This document shows positions 51,418 through 60,928 of a stretch of 64,000 nt of DNA, one piece after another (the first letter of the stretch is position 1; the number at the start of each line of letters is the position of its first letter). Position numbers and translations under genes: made by a program. The DNA is from Bacillota bacterium (GTDB taxonomy: Bacteria > Bacillota > Clostridia > Oscillospirales > Acutalibacteraceae). Location: contig JAEWYE010000008.1 in the NCBI GenBank assembly GCA_023458755.1, forward strand, positions 62,001-126,000. The letters are read 5' to 3'. The notes below the pieces were generated by a model that saw only the letters and a program-made list of their open reading frames with translations, ran no database searches and was not told where the DNA came from.

Positions 51418-52275
51418 TTACCCCATTTCTGCTTTTGAAGTCTGCTTTATAATGTTCATGTTACCGGATTTCAATAATTTTTGGAAAAAATCCTTTACTA
51501 CTTTGGGCGAGCGGTATTTGGGCAGCTCGGCAAAAACAAGTGACAGCTCATCCATTTCTTCCATTGCCTGTGTAAAGCCCAGTGATACGCTGCTGTCAAG
51601 CTTCTTTAAACCGGAATATTCCAAGTTGTGTGGGTTGAGCCGCTGGTTTTTAATTGCATAACCGACACGCTTTCGGCAGTTGCAGCTTCCCGTTCTGGAC
51701 AAACCGCAATAGGTACTGAGAAAATCCCCAACCTTTTTTCGTATTCGTGAAAGCCTTTGCCGATATGCCTGAGGAGTGATATCTAAAATGTCCCCGCAAA
51801 TTTTGCTGTCGGCTTGAAACATAATCCCTAACACATAAATGCAGCGGCTTTCCGGATCAAGACATTGCAGCATAACATTTGTACAAGACATTTTTAGTTC
51901 TTCCGCCAATACTTCCTCGTTTACATTCTGCAGCAAATCCGGGGAGTTTTCTATGAATCCGGCTTTTGTATCTTCTCCGTAGTATTCAAAACTCAGCGGC
52001 CTTTGAGTAAACATGGACTTCTTGTAATTAATCAAATAGTTTGTAGCTATTCGATATACCCAAGTGGAAAAAGCACTTTCCTTGCGAAAGGTCGACAGTT
52101 TTGTGATAATTCGAATGATAATTTCCTGTGTGGCATCTTCTGCGTCATGGGGATTTCCGAGCATGCGCAGGGATAAATTGTAGATGAAATCCTCTATACT
52201 TAAAATCAGATCTGCCAATGCCTGCTTATCACCGTTGACAGCGTTGTCAACTAAGCGGAATGTTTCATCCTCCAT
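51418..52275 (-). CDS. ECF sigma factor with C-terminal Cys-containing extension
   Basis: A 285-residue sigma factor, about 100 longer than usual ECFs. Region 2 (about 15-90) contains NPHDAEDATQEIIIRIITKL and TWVYRIATNYLINYKK; region 4 (about 125-185) contains DILDITPQAYRQRLSRIRKK. The extension has CGLSRTGSCNCRKRVGYAI (three Cys plus the preceding one near 190-200), which could bind zinc, and a helical tail. ECFs with such tails are often not controlled by an anti-sigma, and none is adjacent here. The ATG follows AAGGAG. Confidence 0.8.
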   Translation of the reverse strand: MEDETFRLVDNAVNGDKQALADLILSIEDFIYNLSLRMLGNPHDAEDATQEIIIRIITKLSTFRKESAFSTWVYRIATNYLINYKKSMFTQRPLSFEYYGEDTKAGFIENSPDLLQNVNEEVLAEELKMSCTNVMLQCLDPESRCIYVLGIMFQADSKICGDILDITPQAYRQRLSRIRKKVGDFLSTYCGLSRTGSCNCRKRVGYAIKNQRLNPHNLEYSGLKKLDSSVSLGFTQAMEEMDELSLVFAELPKYRSPKVVKDFFQKLLKSGNMNIIKQTSKAEMG

Positions 52276-52361
52276 TGTAATTTCTCCTTTCTTTTTAATT
52301 CCATTAGATTAGACAGGCCAAGTGCATGGTTGTGACCACAAAATAAAAAAATTTATAAAAA

Positions 52362-52403
52362 GGCTCCTGTCCGTACTTTTGTAGATGAAAGTACGTCGGA
52401 GCC
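52362..52403 (-). terminator. Terminator of ldh
   Basis: GGCTCC and CGTACTTT pair with AAAGTACG and GGAGCC, followed by a long T-rich tract on the minus strand. Confidence 0.85.
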
Positions 52404-52418
52404 ATAAAAGTTTTTGTT

Positions 52419-53372
52419 TTAGTCAAATTTTATGCCGCTGAAGGTATCCTTCAACAGCTCGCACGAAGCGTTGAATTTTGCCAGTTCCTCATCAGTCAAA
52501 GCCAACTCGATGGTGCGGTCCACACCTCTGCGGTTTACAATGCACGGTGCGCCCACGTATACATCGTGCTGTCCGTATTCACCGTTCATCAGCGAGGATA
52601 CGGTTAGTACGCTGCTTTCATTGCCGAAAATTGCTTTTGTAATGCGCACCAGCGCCATGCCGATTCCGTAATAGGTGGATTTTTTGGCTTCGATTATTTT
52701 CTGTGCGGCATTTTTCACATCGCTGCTTATGTTTTCCATAGCGGAGCAGCAGAATTCGCCGTTGGATTCTTCACAGATTTTCAGTATCGGCTTGGTTGCG
52801 ACCATCGCCTGTGACCACGGTACAAATTCGCTGTCTCCGTGTTCGCCCATCACATAGGCATGCACATTGCGCGGGTCAACTTTAAAATAATCACCGAGCA
52901 TGTAGCGAAGCCGTGCTGTATCCAGCGAGGTGCCGGTACCCAAAACGCGGTGCGGGTCAAAACCGGAAAGCACCTGTGTTACGTGCGCCATAATGTCCAC
53001 TGGGTTAGTCGCAATCAGGAAAATGCCATTGAATCCGGAAGCAACAACCGGACCGATGATGGATTTGAAAACAACAGTGTTGCGCTGCAGCAGGTCAATG
53101 CGTGTTTCACCGAGCTTTTGGGCAACTCCCGCGCAGATCACAACAATGTCGGCATCTTTGCAGTCGTCATAGGAACCTGCATATATTTTCATATTCGTGC
53201 CGGAAAATGCCAGCCCATGATTCAAATCCATTGCCTCGCCTTCGGCACGCTTTTTATCCAAATCAATTAATACTAATTCATCACAGGCGTTTTGATTCAG
53301 TAAGGCGTAAGCAAAACTCATTCCCACAAAACCGGTGCCAACTAAAACTACTTTACGATTGTCATGTGTCAT
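52419..53372 (-). CDS. ldh: L-lactate dehydrogenase
   Basis: A 317-residue NAD-dependent dehydrogenase. NAD-binding GTGFVGMSFAYALLNQ (about 11-26), Asp after the second strand (LVLIDLDKKRAEG), Arg in RIDLLQRN, ATNPVDIM and the catalytic His in MGEHGDSEFVPWS (about residue 180). It reduces pyruvate to L-lactate to regenerate NAD+ in fermentation. Transcribed alone from TTTACA, 16 bp, TATAAT (53416-53443, minus strand). A malate dehydrogenase reading is excluded by the Gln/Thr-type substrate loop FAQ/Q region, with the AQKLGETRID stretch typical of LDH. Confidence 0.93.
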   Translation of the reverse strand: MTHDNRKVVLVGTGFVGMSFAYALLNQNACDELVLIDLDKKRAEGEAMDLNHGLAFSGTNMKIYAGSYDDCKDADIVVICAGVAQKLGETRIDLLQRNTVVFKSIIGPVVASGFNGIFLIATNPVDIMAHVTQVLSGFDPHRVLGTGTSLDTARLRYMLGDYFKVDPRNVHAYVMGEHGDSEFVPWSQAMVATKPILKICEESNGEFCCSAMENISSDVKNAAQKIIEAKKSTYYGIGMALVRITKAIFGNESSVLTVSSLMNGEYGQHDVYVGAPCIVNRRGVDRTIELALTDEELAKFNASCELLKDTFSGIKFD

Positions 53373-53415
53373 TCAAATTCCTCCATTTTCATGTATAATT
53401 TCTATTTCTTTCCTT

Positions 53416-53443
53416 ATTATAACACCAAACAGTATAATGTAAA
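53416..53443 (-). promoter_or_regulatory. Promoter of ldh
   Basis: TTTACA (53438-53443), 16 bp, TATAAT (53416-53421) on the minus strand. Confidence 0.6.
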
Positions 53444-53552
53444 TATACCAATCAAAATTAATATCTTGTGTCATAAAGATGGATGCATACAATATGGTGT
53501 ATAAACAAGTGCTTTTGAATCAAGTTAGTTTTAAAAATTTTCACTCCGGATA

Positions 53553-53580
53553 TTTACAAACAGAAAAAATGTGTTATAAT
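53553..53580 (+). promoter_or_regulatory. Promoter of eno
   Basis: TTTACA (53553-53558), 16 bp, TATAAT (53575-53580). Confidence 0.6.
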
Positions 53581-53636
53581 TAATGTGTACAAAAAAAGTA
53601 TACATTAGAAATGGCAAAAAAGCAAGAATAAAATAA

Positions 53637-54950
<1,314 letters not shown>

Positions 54951-55012
54951 TAATACGATTTGTCAGTAAAAGTACTTTTTAACTTGATTTTCGTATATAT
55001 TTATAAAAAATA

Positions 55013-55041
55013 AGCAAGCGTGTACATTGGACACGCTTGCT
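55013..55041. terminator. Bidirectional terminator between eno and dfx
   Basis: AGCAAGCGTGT/ACACGCTTGCT, perfect 11-bp stem. Confidence 0.85.
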
Positions 55042-55058
55042 TTGTCATAGATTTGAAC

Positions 55059-55436
55059 TTACAGTTCTGCTTTCCACAGTCCGTGCAGATTGCAGTATGC
55101 GTAAACGGTAGCATTTGCGGCAGGCACTTTGAATTTGGCCTGCGGTTCGTCGCCGGGCTTTAAATAGGTAAGTTCCACGGTATCTTCCGTAACAACCGCA
55201 ATCCATTCAATGTGGTGTTCCGGTGTCATTGGATGCGCAACCGAGCCGACGGTTACTTTTAAGACATCTTTTTCAATTGTTGTGACAGGCACATGCTTTT
55301 CTTGTGCAGCATCTGTTGAGTTTGCAACCAGTTTTGTCATTGCTTGTCCGCAGCAAGTGAGCGTGCCGCCGCCTACTTTCAGCAATGCAACAATATTCCC
55401 GCATAATTCACAGCGATAAAACGTAACCTTTTCCAT
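55059..55436 (-). CDS. dfx: Desulfoferrodoxin (superoxide reductase)
   Basis: A 125-residue two-domain iron protein. The N-terminal desulforedoxin domain binds Fe with CELC (Cys9, Cys12) and the CC pair in LTCCGQAM. The C-terminal superoxide reductase domain has the Fe ligands His in KHVPV, HPMTPEHHIEW and Cys/His in CNLHGLW. It reduces superoxide to peroxide without making oxygen, an oxidative-stress defence of strict anaerobes. The start at 55436 (MEKVTFYRC) is the family start. A promoter lies at 55490-55517. Confidence 0.95.
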   Translation of the reverse strand: MEKVTFYRCELCGNIVALLKVGGGTLTCCGQAMTKLVANSTDAAQEKHVPVTTIEKDVLKVTVGSVAHPMTPEHHIEWIAVVTEDTVELTYLKPGDEPQAKFKVPAANATVYAYCNLHGLWKAEL

Positions 55437-55489
55437 TTTCCATACCTGCCTTTTTACAAATTCATACAAAATAATCTGTATGTACTTTC

Positions 55490-55517
55490 ATCATAATCAA
55501 AATATGAAAATTGTCAA
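55490..55517 (-). promoter_or_regulatory. Promoter of dfx
   Basis: TTGACA (55512-55517), 16 bp, TATGAT (55490-55495) on the minus strand. Confidence 0.65.
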
Positions 55518-55530
55518 GATAATTCTGTAC

Positions 55531-55559
55531 TTGCCTTCCGGCTGCAATTTCCCTATAAT
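55531..55559 (+). promoter_or_regulatory. Promoter of the VOC gene
   Basis: TTGCCT (55531-55536), 17 bp, TATAAT (55554-55559); it lies back-to-back with the dfx promoter and leaves a leader of about 135 nt. Confidence 0.6.
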
Positions 55560-55702
55560 ACAAATAACGGATATTGCTGTTTTATATAAGTTTTAAAGTA
55601 GATTTTTATTTATACTTTTATCAAAGGTTCGTGTCATTTTCCAAAATCGAAAGGAAATTTTGCACACCATTCAAAATATAAACATTTAAAGGAGATATCG
55701 CA

Positions 55703-56065
55703 ATGAAATCACAGTTTTTACACACCAATTTCAACGTCTTCCATTTAGAAAAGAGTATTGCTTTTTATAAGGAAGCATTGGGTTTAACGGAAGTAAAGCG
55801 GATTGTTGCACCGGACAATTCCTTTATTATCGTGTTCCTCGGCGACGGCTCAACCGATTATAATCTGGAACTCACCTGGATGCGTGACCGCACCGAACCG
55901 TATAATCTGGGCGACAATGAAATTCACCTCGCGGTAAAAGTAGAAGATAAAAAACAGGCTTATGAGCTGCACAAAAAGATGAACTGCATCTGCTATGAAA
56001 ACCACGACATGAATCTTTACTTTATTTCCGATCCGGATGGCTACTGGATTGAAATTTTGGATTAA
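55703..56065 (+). CDS. VOC-family protein, glyoxalase I-like
   Basis: A 120-residue vicinal-oxygen-chelate protein. Metal ligands fit glyoxalase I: His in FLHTNFNV (residue 7 or so), Glu in YNLELTWM, His in NEIHLAVKV and Glu in GYWIEILD at the C terminus. The length is near that of GloA (about 125-135). Glyoxalase I converts the methylglyoxal-glutathione adduct; many clostridia lack glutathione, so the actual thiol or substrate is uncertain. GGAGAT precedes the ATG. Confidence 0.85.
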   Translation: MKSQFLHTNFNVFHLEKSIAFYKEALGLTEVKRIVAPDNSFIIVFLGDGSTDYNLELTWMRDRTEPYNLGDNEIHLAVKVEDKKQAYELHKKMNCICYENHDMNLYFISDPDGYWIEILD

Positions 56066-56133
56066 TAGTAAAGATACTGAATTCATTCGGCTTCGAGTTA
56101 CTGCCTTGTGAGTTAAACTGTGTATTCTTAAGA

Positions 56134-56166
56134 AAAGCGCCCATCCTTACTATGGATGAGCGTTTT
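56134..56166. terminator. Bidirectional terminator between VOC and MBL genes
   Basis: AAAGCGC-CATCC/GGATG-GCGTTTT stem. Confidence 0.75.
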
Positions 56167-56167
56167 G

Positions 56168-56914
56168 TCATTTATAAAGGAAGTGTTCCCCTCTGCGCGT
56201 AATGCGGGCAACCCTATCGCGGAAAGGCTCTGCGCCTTCTTCTTTTTGCAGATTGTCGCAAATGGAATAGTTGTCGCCGAAATGCATGGGGAAGACCTGT
56301 ACTGTGTCGGTTGTTTCCATAAAATAGTCAAGCCCCAGCAAGTGGTTTTCCTCCAGCCTTGGGTCAACGGGCACAAACGCGAGGTCGATATGCTCATTTT
56401 TTATTTTGTCAATTTCTGCTTTGTAACGTTCCGCCATGCGGATATTGACTTCGTCCGGCTCACCGTTCCAATGCCACCAGTTTAAATCCCCTGCGTGATA
56501 GATGCACAGGCCGTCCGCTTTTATTAAAAACGCAACGCCGATGTCGGTGGAATCCAGTACGCGAACCGACACGCCATCCACCGTATATTCTCTATTGGGG
56601 TAGGCAATGGTAATGTCGGCAGCTTTATCCGCCGCATGAATATCGTGTGAAAGCACATAATGGATATTTTTTATATCTCTGCGCCAGTCAAAGATTACAG
56701 GATTAAAGTGATCAAAATGGCTGTGTGACGCAAAAACCACCACGTTTAAGTCTTTGAGTTCTTCGGGATTGATTACTCCGCAGTCCAGCGAACGTTCCTT
56801 GCTTTTTGAGGTATCCAAATAATAATCAAAAATAAAGAAATGACGGGCGGTTTTTACCGCGAACCCGCTGTTATACAAATACCAAATCTCGGCTTTTCCT
56901 TTTGCGTTATCCAT
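56168..56914 (-). CDS. MBL-fold metallohydrolase (UlaG-like)
   Basis: A 248-residue metallo-beta-lactamase-fold protein. The zinc motif HxHxDH is in ASHSHFDHFNP (about 62-72), with later ligands in HAGDLNWWHW and a C-terminal MHFGDN. It resembles UlaG/YycJ-like hydrolases acting on phosphodiesters or lactones; the substrate is unknown. It is monocistronic. Confidence 0.84.
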   Translation of the reverse strand: MDNAKGKAEIWYLYNSGFAVKTARHFFIFDYYLDTSKSKERSLDCGVINPEELKDLNVVVFASHSHFDHFNPVIFDWRRDIKNIHYVLSHDIHAADKAADITIAYPNREYTVDGVSVRVLDSTDIGVAFLIKADGLCIYHAGDLNWWHWNGEPDEVNIRMAERYKAEIDKIKNEHIDLAFVPVDPRLEENHLLGLDYFMETTDTVQVFPMHFGDNYSICDNLQKEEGAEPFRDRVARITRRGEHFLYK

Positions 56915-57055
56915 TTTGCTGTTTCCTTTCCAATTCGCAACATTTCTATTATATAGCGAATGCTTGCTGTGTAAGAGATATTACAAGAGAACCAAAGAAT
57001 TTATGGTTCTATTATCTGCACAAGTGCAAGTTTTTTTGAAAAAAAGCGTACGAAA

Positions 57056-57092
57056 CCTTGCTCCCCAGTGGGGCGAAAAAGCCGCCCTCATT
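57056..57092. repeat. GC-rich palindromic repeat, degraded copy 3
   Basis: CCTTGCTCCCCAGTGGGGCG, AAAAA, GCCGCCCTCA: the CCTTG..CCCAG.GG.GCGA..AA core of copies 1 and 2 with loss of the left GGGCGGC arm. Confidence 0.45.
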
Positions 57093-57165
57093 ACTGGTTT
57101 GTAAATATTGAAATATATTTTTACTTGGAGAATTATTGAATGAACTTACAGGGGAAAAGAAACTT

Positions 57166-57501
57166 TCAAACAAATACAAATTGTACCAAAATCATATAAA
57201 CCGCAGTACCGCCGCAAATACTGATAAGGTTGTTTCGCTTCCACAAATGCAGCAGAACCACGGCGGCAACCGCGATCAGCTCCGGCAGGGCGTAAGGGTA
57301 AGCAGTAAACGAACTGCCTTTTAAACAATATACAATAAGCATTCCCATAATCGCGAAAGGTAATACTTTGCCAAGGTAATTTATGAATTTCGGTGTCTTT
57401 TCATGGTCGCGGAAGATAAGGAACGGCGCTGCTCTTGTTGCAAGTGTTACAGCCGCCACCAAAAGAATAATGCCCAGTGATTCTTTTACTCCCATTGTCA
57501 T
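57166..57501 (-). CDS. azlD: AzlD, branched-chain amino acid exporter subunit
   Basis: A 111-residue membrane protein with about four helices, typical of AzlD: SLGIILLVAAVTLATRAAPF and the FINYLGKVLPFAIMGMLIVYCL segment. It works with AzlC to export branched-chain amino acids (and analogues such as 4-azaleucine). It overlaps azlC by 4 nt. Confidence 0.9.
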   Translation of the reverse strand: MTMGVKESLGIILLVAAVTLATRAAPFLIFRDHEKTPKFINYLGKVLPFAIMGMLIVYCLKGSSFTAYPYALPELIAVAAVVLLHLWKRNNLISICGGTAVYMILVQFVFV

Positions 57502-58193
57502 TGTTTTTCCTCCTCAAGATTCTTACGAAATACAGTCATGACGAGTACAATGACAGCCATAGACGGCAGAATGAAATTCGATGTGCCAAAAATCAGCAGG
57601 CAAACGGCGCTGCCAACCAGTCCGGTTAAGGCTGGAACATGGTTTTTATTGCTTTTCCATTGTTCCACAAAAATGACCACGAAAAGTGCCGTCATGGCAA
57701 AGTCGATTCCTTTGGTGTTAAACGGCAGAATCGAACCGAGCAGACCGCCCAGCGCGGAACCGGCTATCCAGTAGATTTGATCCAACAGGGAGATAAAGAA
57801 CAGAAACCAGTTTTTATTTACGCCTTCAGGAGCTTTTGCTGAACAGAGCAGGGAAAAGGTTTCGTCAGTAAGCGAAAAGATGAGATAAGGCTTTTTCTTT
57901 CCGGTATCTTTAAACTTTGTCAGCATGGCAAGTCCGTAAAATACGTGACGAATATTCACCATAAGCGTCATGAGCGCCATGCTTAACATGCTGATACCGC
58001 CCGCAAAGAAGTTGATGGCCACAAACTGCATGGAACCCGCATAGATGAAAAGGCTCATAAGAATTGCCCAAATAAAGCTGTAGCCTTTTGTTTGTAAAAG
58101 CACGCCGAACGCAAACCCAAGGAACAGGTATCCCATCATAACCGGAATTGTATTTGGAAACGCCGCTTTCAGCGCGTCTGTTTTTTCTTTCAA
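57498..58193 (-). CDS. azlC: AzlC, branched-chain amino acid exporter subunit
   Basis: A 231-residue membrane protein with the AzlC signatures PNTIPVMMGYLFLGFAFGVL, YAGSMQFVAINFFAGG, NIRHVFYGLAM and the loop FSLTDETFSLL. The TTG at 58193 is chosen because GGAGG lies 9 nt upstream; an ATG far upstream (58319) would overlap the divergent promoter region. azlC precedes azlD in a two-gene operon. Lrp-type control is usual in the family, but no regulator gene is adjacent. Confidence 0.9.
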   Translation of the reverse strand: MKEKTDALKAAFPNTIPVMMGYLFLGFAFGVLLQTKGYSFIWAILMSLFIYAGSMQFVAINFFAGGISMLSMALMTLMVNIRHVFYGLAMLTKFKDTGKKKPYLIFSLTDETFSLLCSAKAPEGVNKNWFLFFISLLDQIYWIAGSALGGLLGSILPFNTKGIDFAMTALFVVIFVEQWKSNKNHVPALTGLVGSAVCLLIFGTSNFILPSMAVIVLVMTVFRKNLEEEKQ

Positions 58194-58304
58194 TCGGATG
58201 TCCTCCGTAATATTTCTTATCAATATATGAAATATTATACCGTATTTTCGGTCGAAAAGAAAGTGCTGAAAAGAACAGTAATCTTTCATTAAATTATTAA
58301 ATAT

Positions 58305-58332
58305 TTGCCAAATTAACAAAATGTGTTATACT
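58305..58332 (+). promoter_or_regulatory. Promoter of the PemK-like gene
   Basis: TTGCCA (58305-58310), 16 bp, TATACT (58327-58332); transcription would start near 58339, which supports the TTG start at 58360. Confidence 0.65.
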
Positions 58333-58359
58333 GAAATAAATTTGGGGGAGTGGTGGTTT

Positions 58360-58941
58360 TTGAATATTATAAAAAGACTAATCATAGTATTAGAACAACA
58401 AGCACTGAATACATATAATGGTTATGAAAGAGATAAACCCATCTTAATGTTAAAATCGTATGTCCGCAATTTTGTTATGCTCAATAGGGCAATTACAAAC
58501 AGACAACAAAAAATTTATCGCGGAGAAATTTATTGGTGTGATTTAGGCGAAAATATCGGTTGTGAGGAGTGCAAGTGCAGGCCCGCTGTAATAATACAAA
58601 ACCAAAAAGGAAATGATAATAGTCCAACGACTATTATTGCTCCTATCACAAATGCTACTATCACTTTACCGGTTGCAATTAAAATAAACAGAGAAATAGG
58701 GTCACCAATAACCGGTACAATTGATTTAGGCCAAATACGGGTTGTTTCTAAAGGAAGATTATACAGAAAAATTGACAAACTCACAACATCCGAACAAAAA
58801 GCTGTAGATAAGGCATTAATGTTATCGGTTGGATTATATAAATATGTTGTTGACAAACAAAATGACTCGCATAAAATTGTTGAATTAACAAGAGAATTGA
58901 ACGATTATAAACAAATAGTGAAGGAATTGTCAGAAAAATAA
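58360..58941 (+). CDS. PemK/MazF-like protein without adjacent protein antitoxin
   Basis: A 193-residue protein. The middle part (about 58-165) is a PemK/MazF-type toxin fold: IYRGEIYWCDLGENIG, RPAVIIQNQKGND (the conserved RPxxIIQN-type strand), TTIIAPITN, and TIDLGQIRVVSKGRL. It has a 55-residue N-terminal extension rich in basic and hydrophobic residues and a coiled-coil-like C-terminal tail (about 168-193). MazF proteins are ribosome-independent mRNA endonucleases. No antitoxin gene precedes or follows it. The start is TTG after GGGGGAG. AT content is higher than in the flanking genes, suggesting acquisition. Loss of activity or a solitary housekeeping role are alternatives. Confidence 0.72.
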   Translation: MNIIKRLIIVLEQQALNTYNGYERDKPILMLKSYVRNFVMLNRAITNRQQKIYRGEIYWCDLGENIGCEECKCRPAVIIQNQKGNDNSPTTIIAPITNATITLPVAIKINREIGSPITGTIDLGQIRVVSKGRLYRKIDKLTTSEQKAVDKALMLSVGLYKYVVDKQNDSHKIVELTRELNDYKQIVKELSEK

Positions 58942-58948
58942 TTTGCAG

Positions 58949-58977
58949 TTGACATGAATTTTATTTCGTGATATTAT
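58949..58977 (+). promoter_or_regulatory. Near-consensus promoter of the small RNA candidate
   Basis: TTGACA (58949-58954), 17 bp, TATTAT (58972-58977). Confidence 0.75.
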
Positions 58978-58983
58978 AACTAC

Positions 58984-59063
58984 AGATAGAGCTTATCTTG
59001 TTAGATAAGAGGATTGGATTCAGATAAAAATACGGGGGAAGGGAAACCTTCCTCCGTATTTTT
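58984..59063 (+). ncRNA. Candidate small RNA, about 80 nt
   Basis: Right after the promoter at 58949-58977 comes a short transcript with two hairpins, CTTATCT/AGATAAG (58992-59009) and AATACGG-GGAAGG/CCTTCC-TCCGTATT (59029-59060), the second ending in six T. There is no ATG and no convincing reading frame. It lies 8 nt after the PemK-like stop and meets the end of the convergent ABC-F gene. The terminator could also serve the ABC-F or PemK genes. Confidence 0.5.
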
Positions 59064-60658
59064 TAGAATGTAACAGTTTTCGTTGCGATTTTGCGGCGAA
59101 ACATACTGTCGTGTTCCACAAAAATCATGGTGGGGCAGTAGGCTAAAATCAAATCCTCAATTTGCATGCGTGACAGAACATCGATAAAATTGAGCGGTTC
59201 GTCCCAAACATACAGGTGTGCTTCTTGCGAAAGACTTTTTGCGAGAAGCACTTTTTTCTTTTGTCCGCCGCTGAATTCTGAAATGTCTTTTTCAAACTGT
59301 GCACGCGAAAAATCCAGTTTGCGCAAAATAGCTTTGAACAGACTTTCGTCAATCTTTTCCGTCTCCGCGAACTCTTTTAAACTGCCATGTAAGAAAGAAG
59401 TGTCCTGCGGAATATAGGAAGCAATGATTTGACCGGCGGTTTTGCAAGTGCCGGTGTGTGGAATTTCTTCCCCCATCAAAAGCTTTAGGATACTGGATTT
59501 TCCGCAGCCGTTTTTGCCCTGCAAAGCAACGCGGTCGCCGCGATTTACCGTAAAGCTTACGTCGTCGAACAGCGTTTTTTCACCGTAGAAAATCGAAAGA
59601 CTCCGTATTTCCGCAACCTGTTCTTTTGGCGGAATCAGCAGATTTATTTTCAGTGCCTCCGCCTGCTCTACATTTTTTAAAAGCCCGCTTTTTTCCTCAA
59701 TCGCAGACTGCTGCCTGCGCTCAATATTTTTGCTGCGCTGCATCATCTTTCGGGATTTCTCCCCCATAATTGATCTTCTGGCAATGTTCTTTTCGGTTTT
59801 GGCCGGGTCAAAACCGATTTTGGAGTGCTCAACCGTGTCTGCCCACTCACAGGTGCGTTTTGCGGCAGTTTCCAGGTGACGGATATCCTTTTTCAGCTTT
59901 TCGTTTTCCGCAAGCTCAAACGCGTCTTTGCGGTCTTTGTTTTCCTGCCAGGAGGAGAAATTGCCTTTCTGCACCTCAATGTCACAACGGTTAATGCTCA
60001 AAACGTGGTCGATTACCGCATCCAAAAAATCACGGTCATGCGAAACAAGAATAAAGCCTTTCTTGTTTTTTAAATAGTCGGCGACGGTTTTTCTCCCTTC
60101 TGCGTCAAGATGGTTCGTCGGTTCGTCAATCAGCAGAAAATTGTTCTGCTTCAGGAACAGCACGGCAAGCAGCAGTTTGGTGCGTTCGCCATTGCTTAAG
60201 GTCTGAAACGGCCTTGTCAGAACATCGGTGCCAACGTTCAGCTTTCCGATTTCCTTTTCAATCAATTCGTCAATTATATAGCCGTCGTGATTCATGAATT
60301 GTTCCTGAATGTCGCTGTATTTCAACAAGGCTTGCTCGGTATTTTGCGTGAGCAGTTCTTCCATCTGTTTCTCCCAAAGCTGATAGGGAGCGATTGCGTT
60401 TTTCATTACCGCAAGAGTGTTTGCGCCGCTGTCTTCGACTTCAAACGGGAAATAATCAAACGTGACTGTGCCGGATATTGTGCCGGAATATTCGTACTTG
60501 CCAAGAAGAAGGTTTAAAAACGTGGTTTTTCCGCGCCCGTTCCTGCCAATGAACCCCAGCTTCCAATCGGTATCAATTTGAAACGATACATGGTCGAAAA
60601 TAGTTTCATAACCGGTATCATAGCGAAAAGTCAAATCCTGAATACGGATTAATGACAT
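59063..60658 (-). CDS. ABC-F ribosomal protection ATPase (Lsa/CplR/Vml-like)
   Basis: A 531-residue antibiotic-type ABC-F. The start MSLIRIQDLTF and FQIDTDWKLGFIGRNGRGKTTF are typical of the Lsa/CplR group. Walker A motifs are GRNGRGKTT (about 35) and GKNGCGKSS (about 375); signatures are LSNGERTK and FSGGQKKK; Walker B are LLIDEPTNHLD and VWDEPLNFID. The second Walker B reads DEPLNFID rather than DEPTNxLD. A long charged linker (about 235-340, with KMMQRSKNIERRQQ) would reach the ribosomal peptidyl transferase centre. Proteins of this group displace lincosamides, pleuromutilins and streptogramin A. The start at 60658 is placed by GAGG 9 nt upstream. The leader shows attenuation signals. Confidence 0.88.
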   Translation of the reverse strand: MSLIRIQDLTFRYDTGYETIFDHVSFQIDTDWKLGFIGRNGRGKTTFLNLLLGKYEYSGTISGTVTFDYFPFEVEDSGANTLAVMKNAIAPYQLWEKQMEELLTQNTEQALLKYSDIQEQFMNHDGYIIDELIEKEIGKLNVGTDVLTRPFQTLSNGERTKLLLAVLFLKQNNFLLIDEPTNHLDAEGRKTVADYLKNKKGFILVSHDRDFLDAVIDHVLSINRCDIEVQKGNFSSWQENKDRKDAFELAENEKLKKDIRHLETAAKRTCEWADTVEHSKIGFDPAKTEKNIARRSIMGEKSRKMMQRSKNIERRQQSAIEEKSGLLKNVEQAEALKINLLIPPKEQVAEIRSLSIFYGEKTLFDDVSFTVNRGDRVALQGKNGCGKSSILKLLMGEEIPHTGTCKTAGQIIASYIPQDTSFLHGSLKEFAETEKIDESLFKAILRKLDFSRAQFEKDISEFSGGQKKKVLLAKSLSQEAHLYVWDEPLNFIDVLSRMQIEDLILAYCPTMIFVEHDSMFRRKIATKTVTF

Positions 60659-60674
60659 ATCCATCATCCTCTGC

Positions 60675-60928
60675 AAATTAAAATAAGCCACAAGAAAATA
60701 CATTCCTGCGGCTTTTTCTATGCAGAAAGAACATTCCGGTTCTCACGACGCAGAACGGAATGAAATTCTATATTAGTAAAGTCGAAAAGGAAGGAACTTT
60801 CTTGCGCACGGCATCACAAAGAAAGCAACTGTAAAGCTGCTTATTTTGGATGTCTTCAAAAACATGTTTTTGAAATCAGCAAGCAAAGTTCTTCACTTTT
60901 TCAACTCCAAACATCATAAGTTAGGTTT
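60675..60928 (-). promoter_or_regulatory. ABC-F leader with short upstream frame and attenuator
   Basis: The minus-strand RNA would begin near 60922. A 6-residue frame (60876-60896, GTG start, TTTGGAG 8 nt upstream, peptide MKNFAC) or a 13-residue in-frame longer form comes first. It is followed by a CATTCCG/CGGAATG hairpin, and finally by a terminator-like hairpin AAGCCGCAGGAA/TTCTTGTGGCTT with a T-rich tail (60675-60715), 17 nt before the ABC-F start. TTTCTGC just upstream can pair with GCAGGAA as an antiterminator. A perfect CAAAAACATGTTTTTG palindrome lies at 60857-60872. Confidence 0.6.

Noticed and set aside
58984..59063. Type III toxin-antitoxin RNA
   Set aside because: No tandem repeats and the RNA is downstream, not upstream, of the MazF-fold gene; kept only as a small RNA candidate.
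60841..60872. Third copy of the MITE-like repeat (TTTTGGATGTCTTCAAAAAC)
   Set aside because: Only about ten bases match and the outer arms are missing; it is better read as part of the ABC-F leader.
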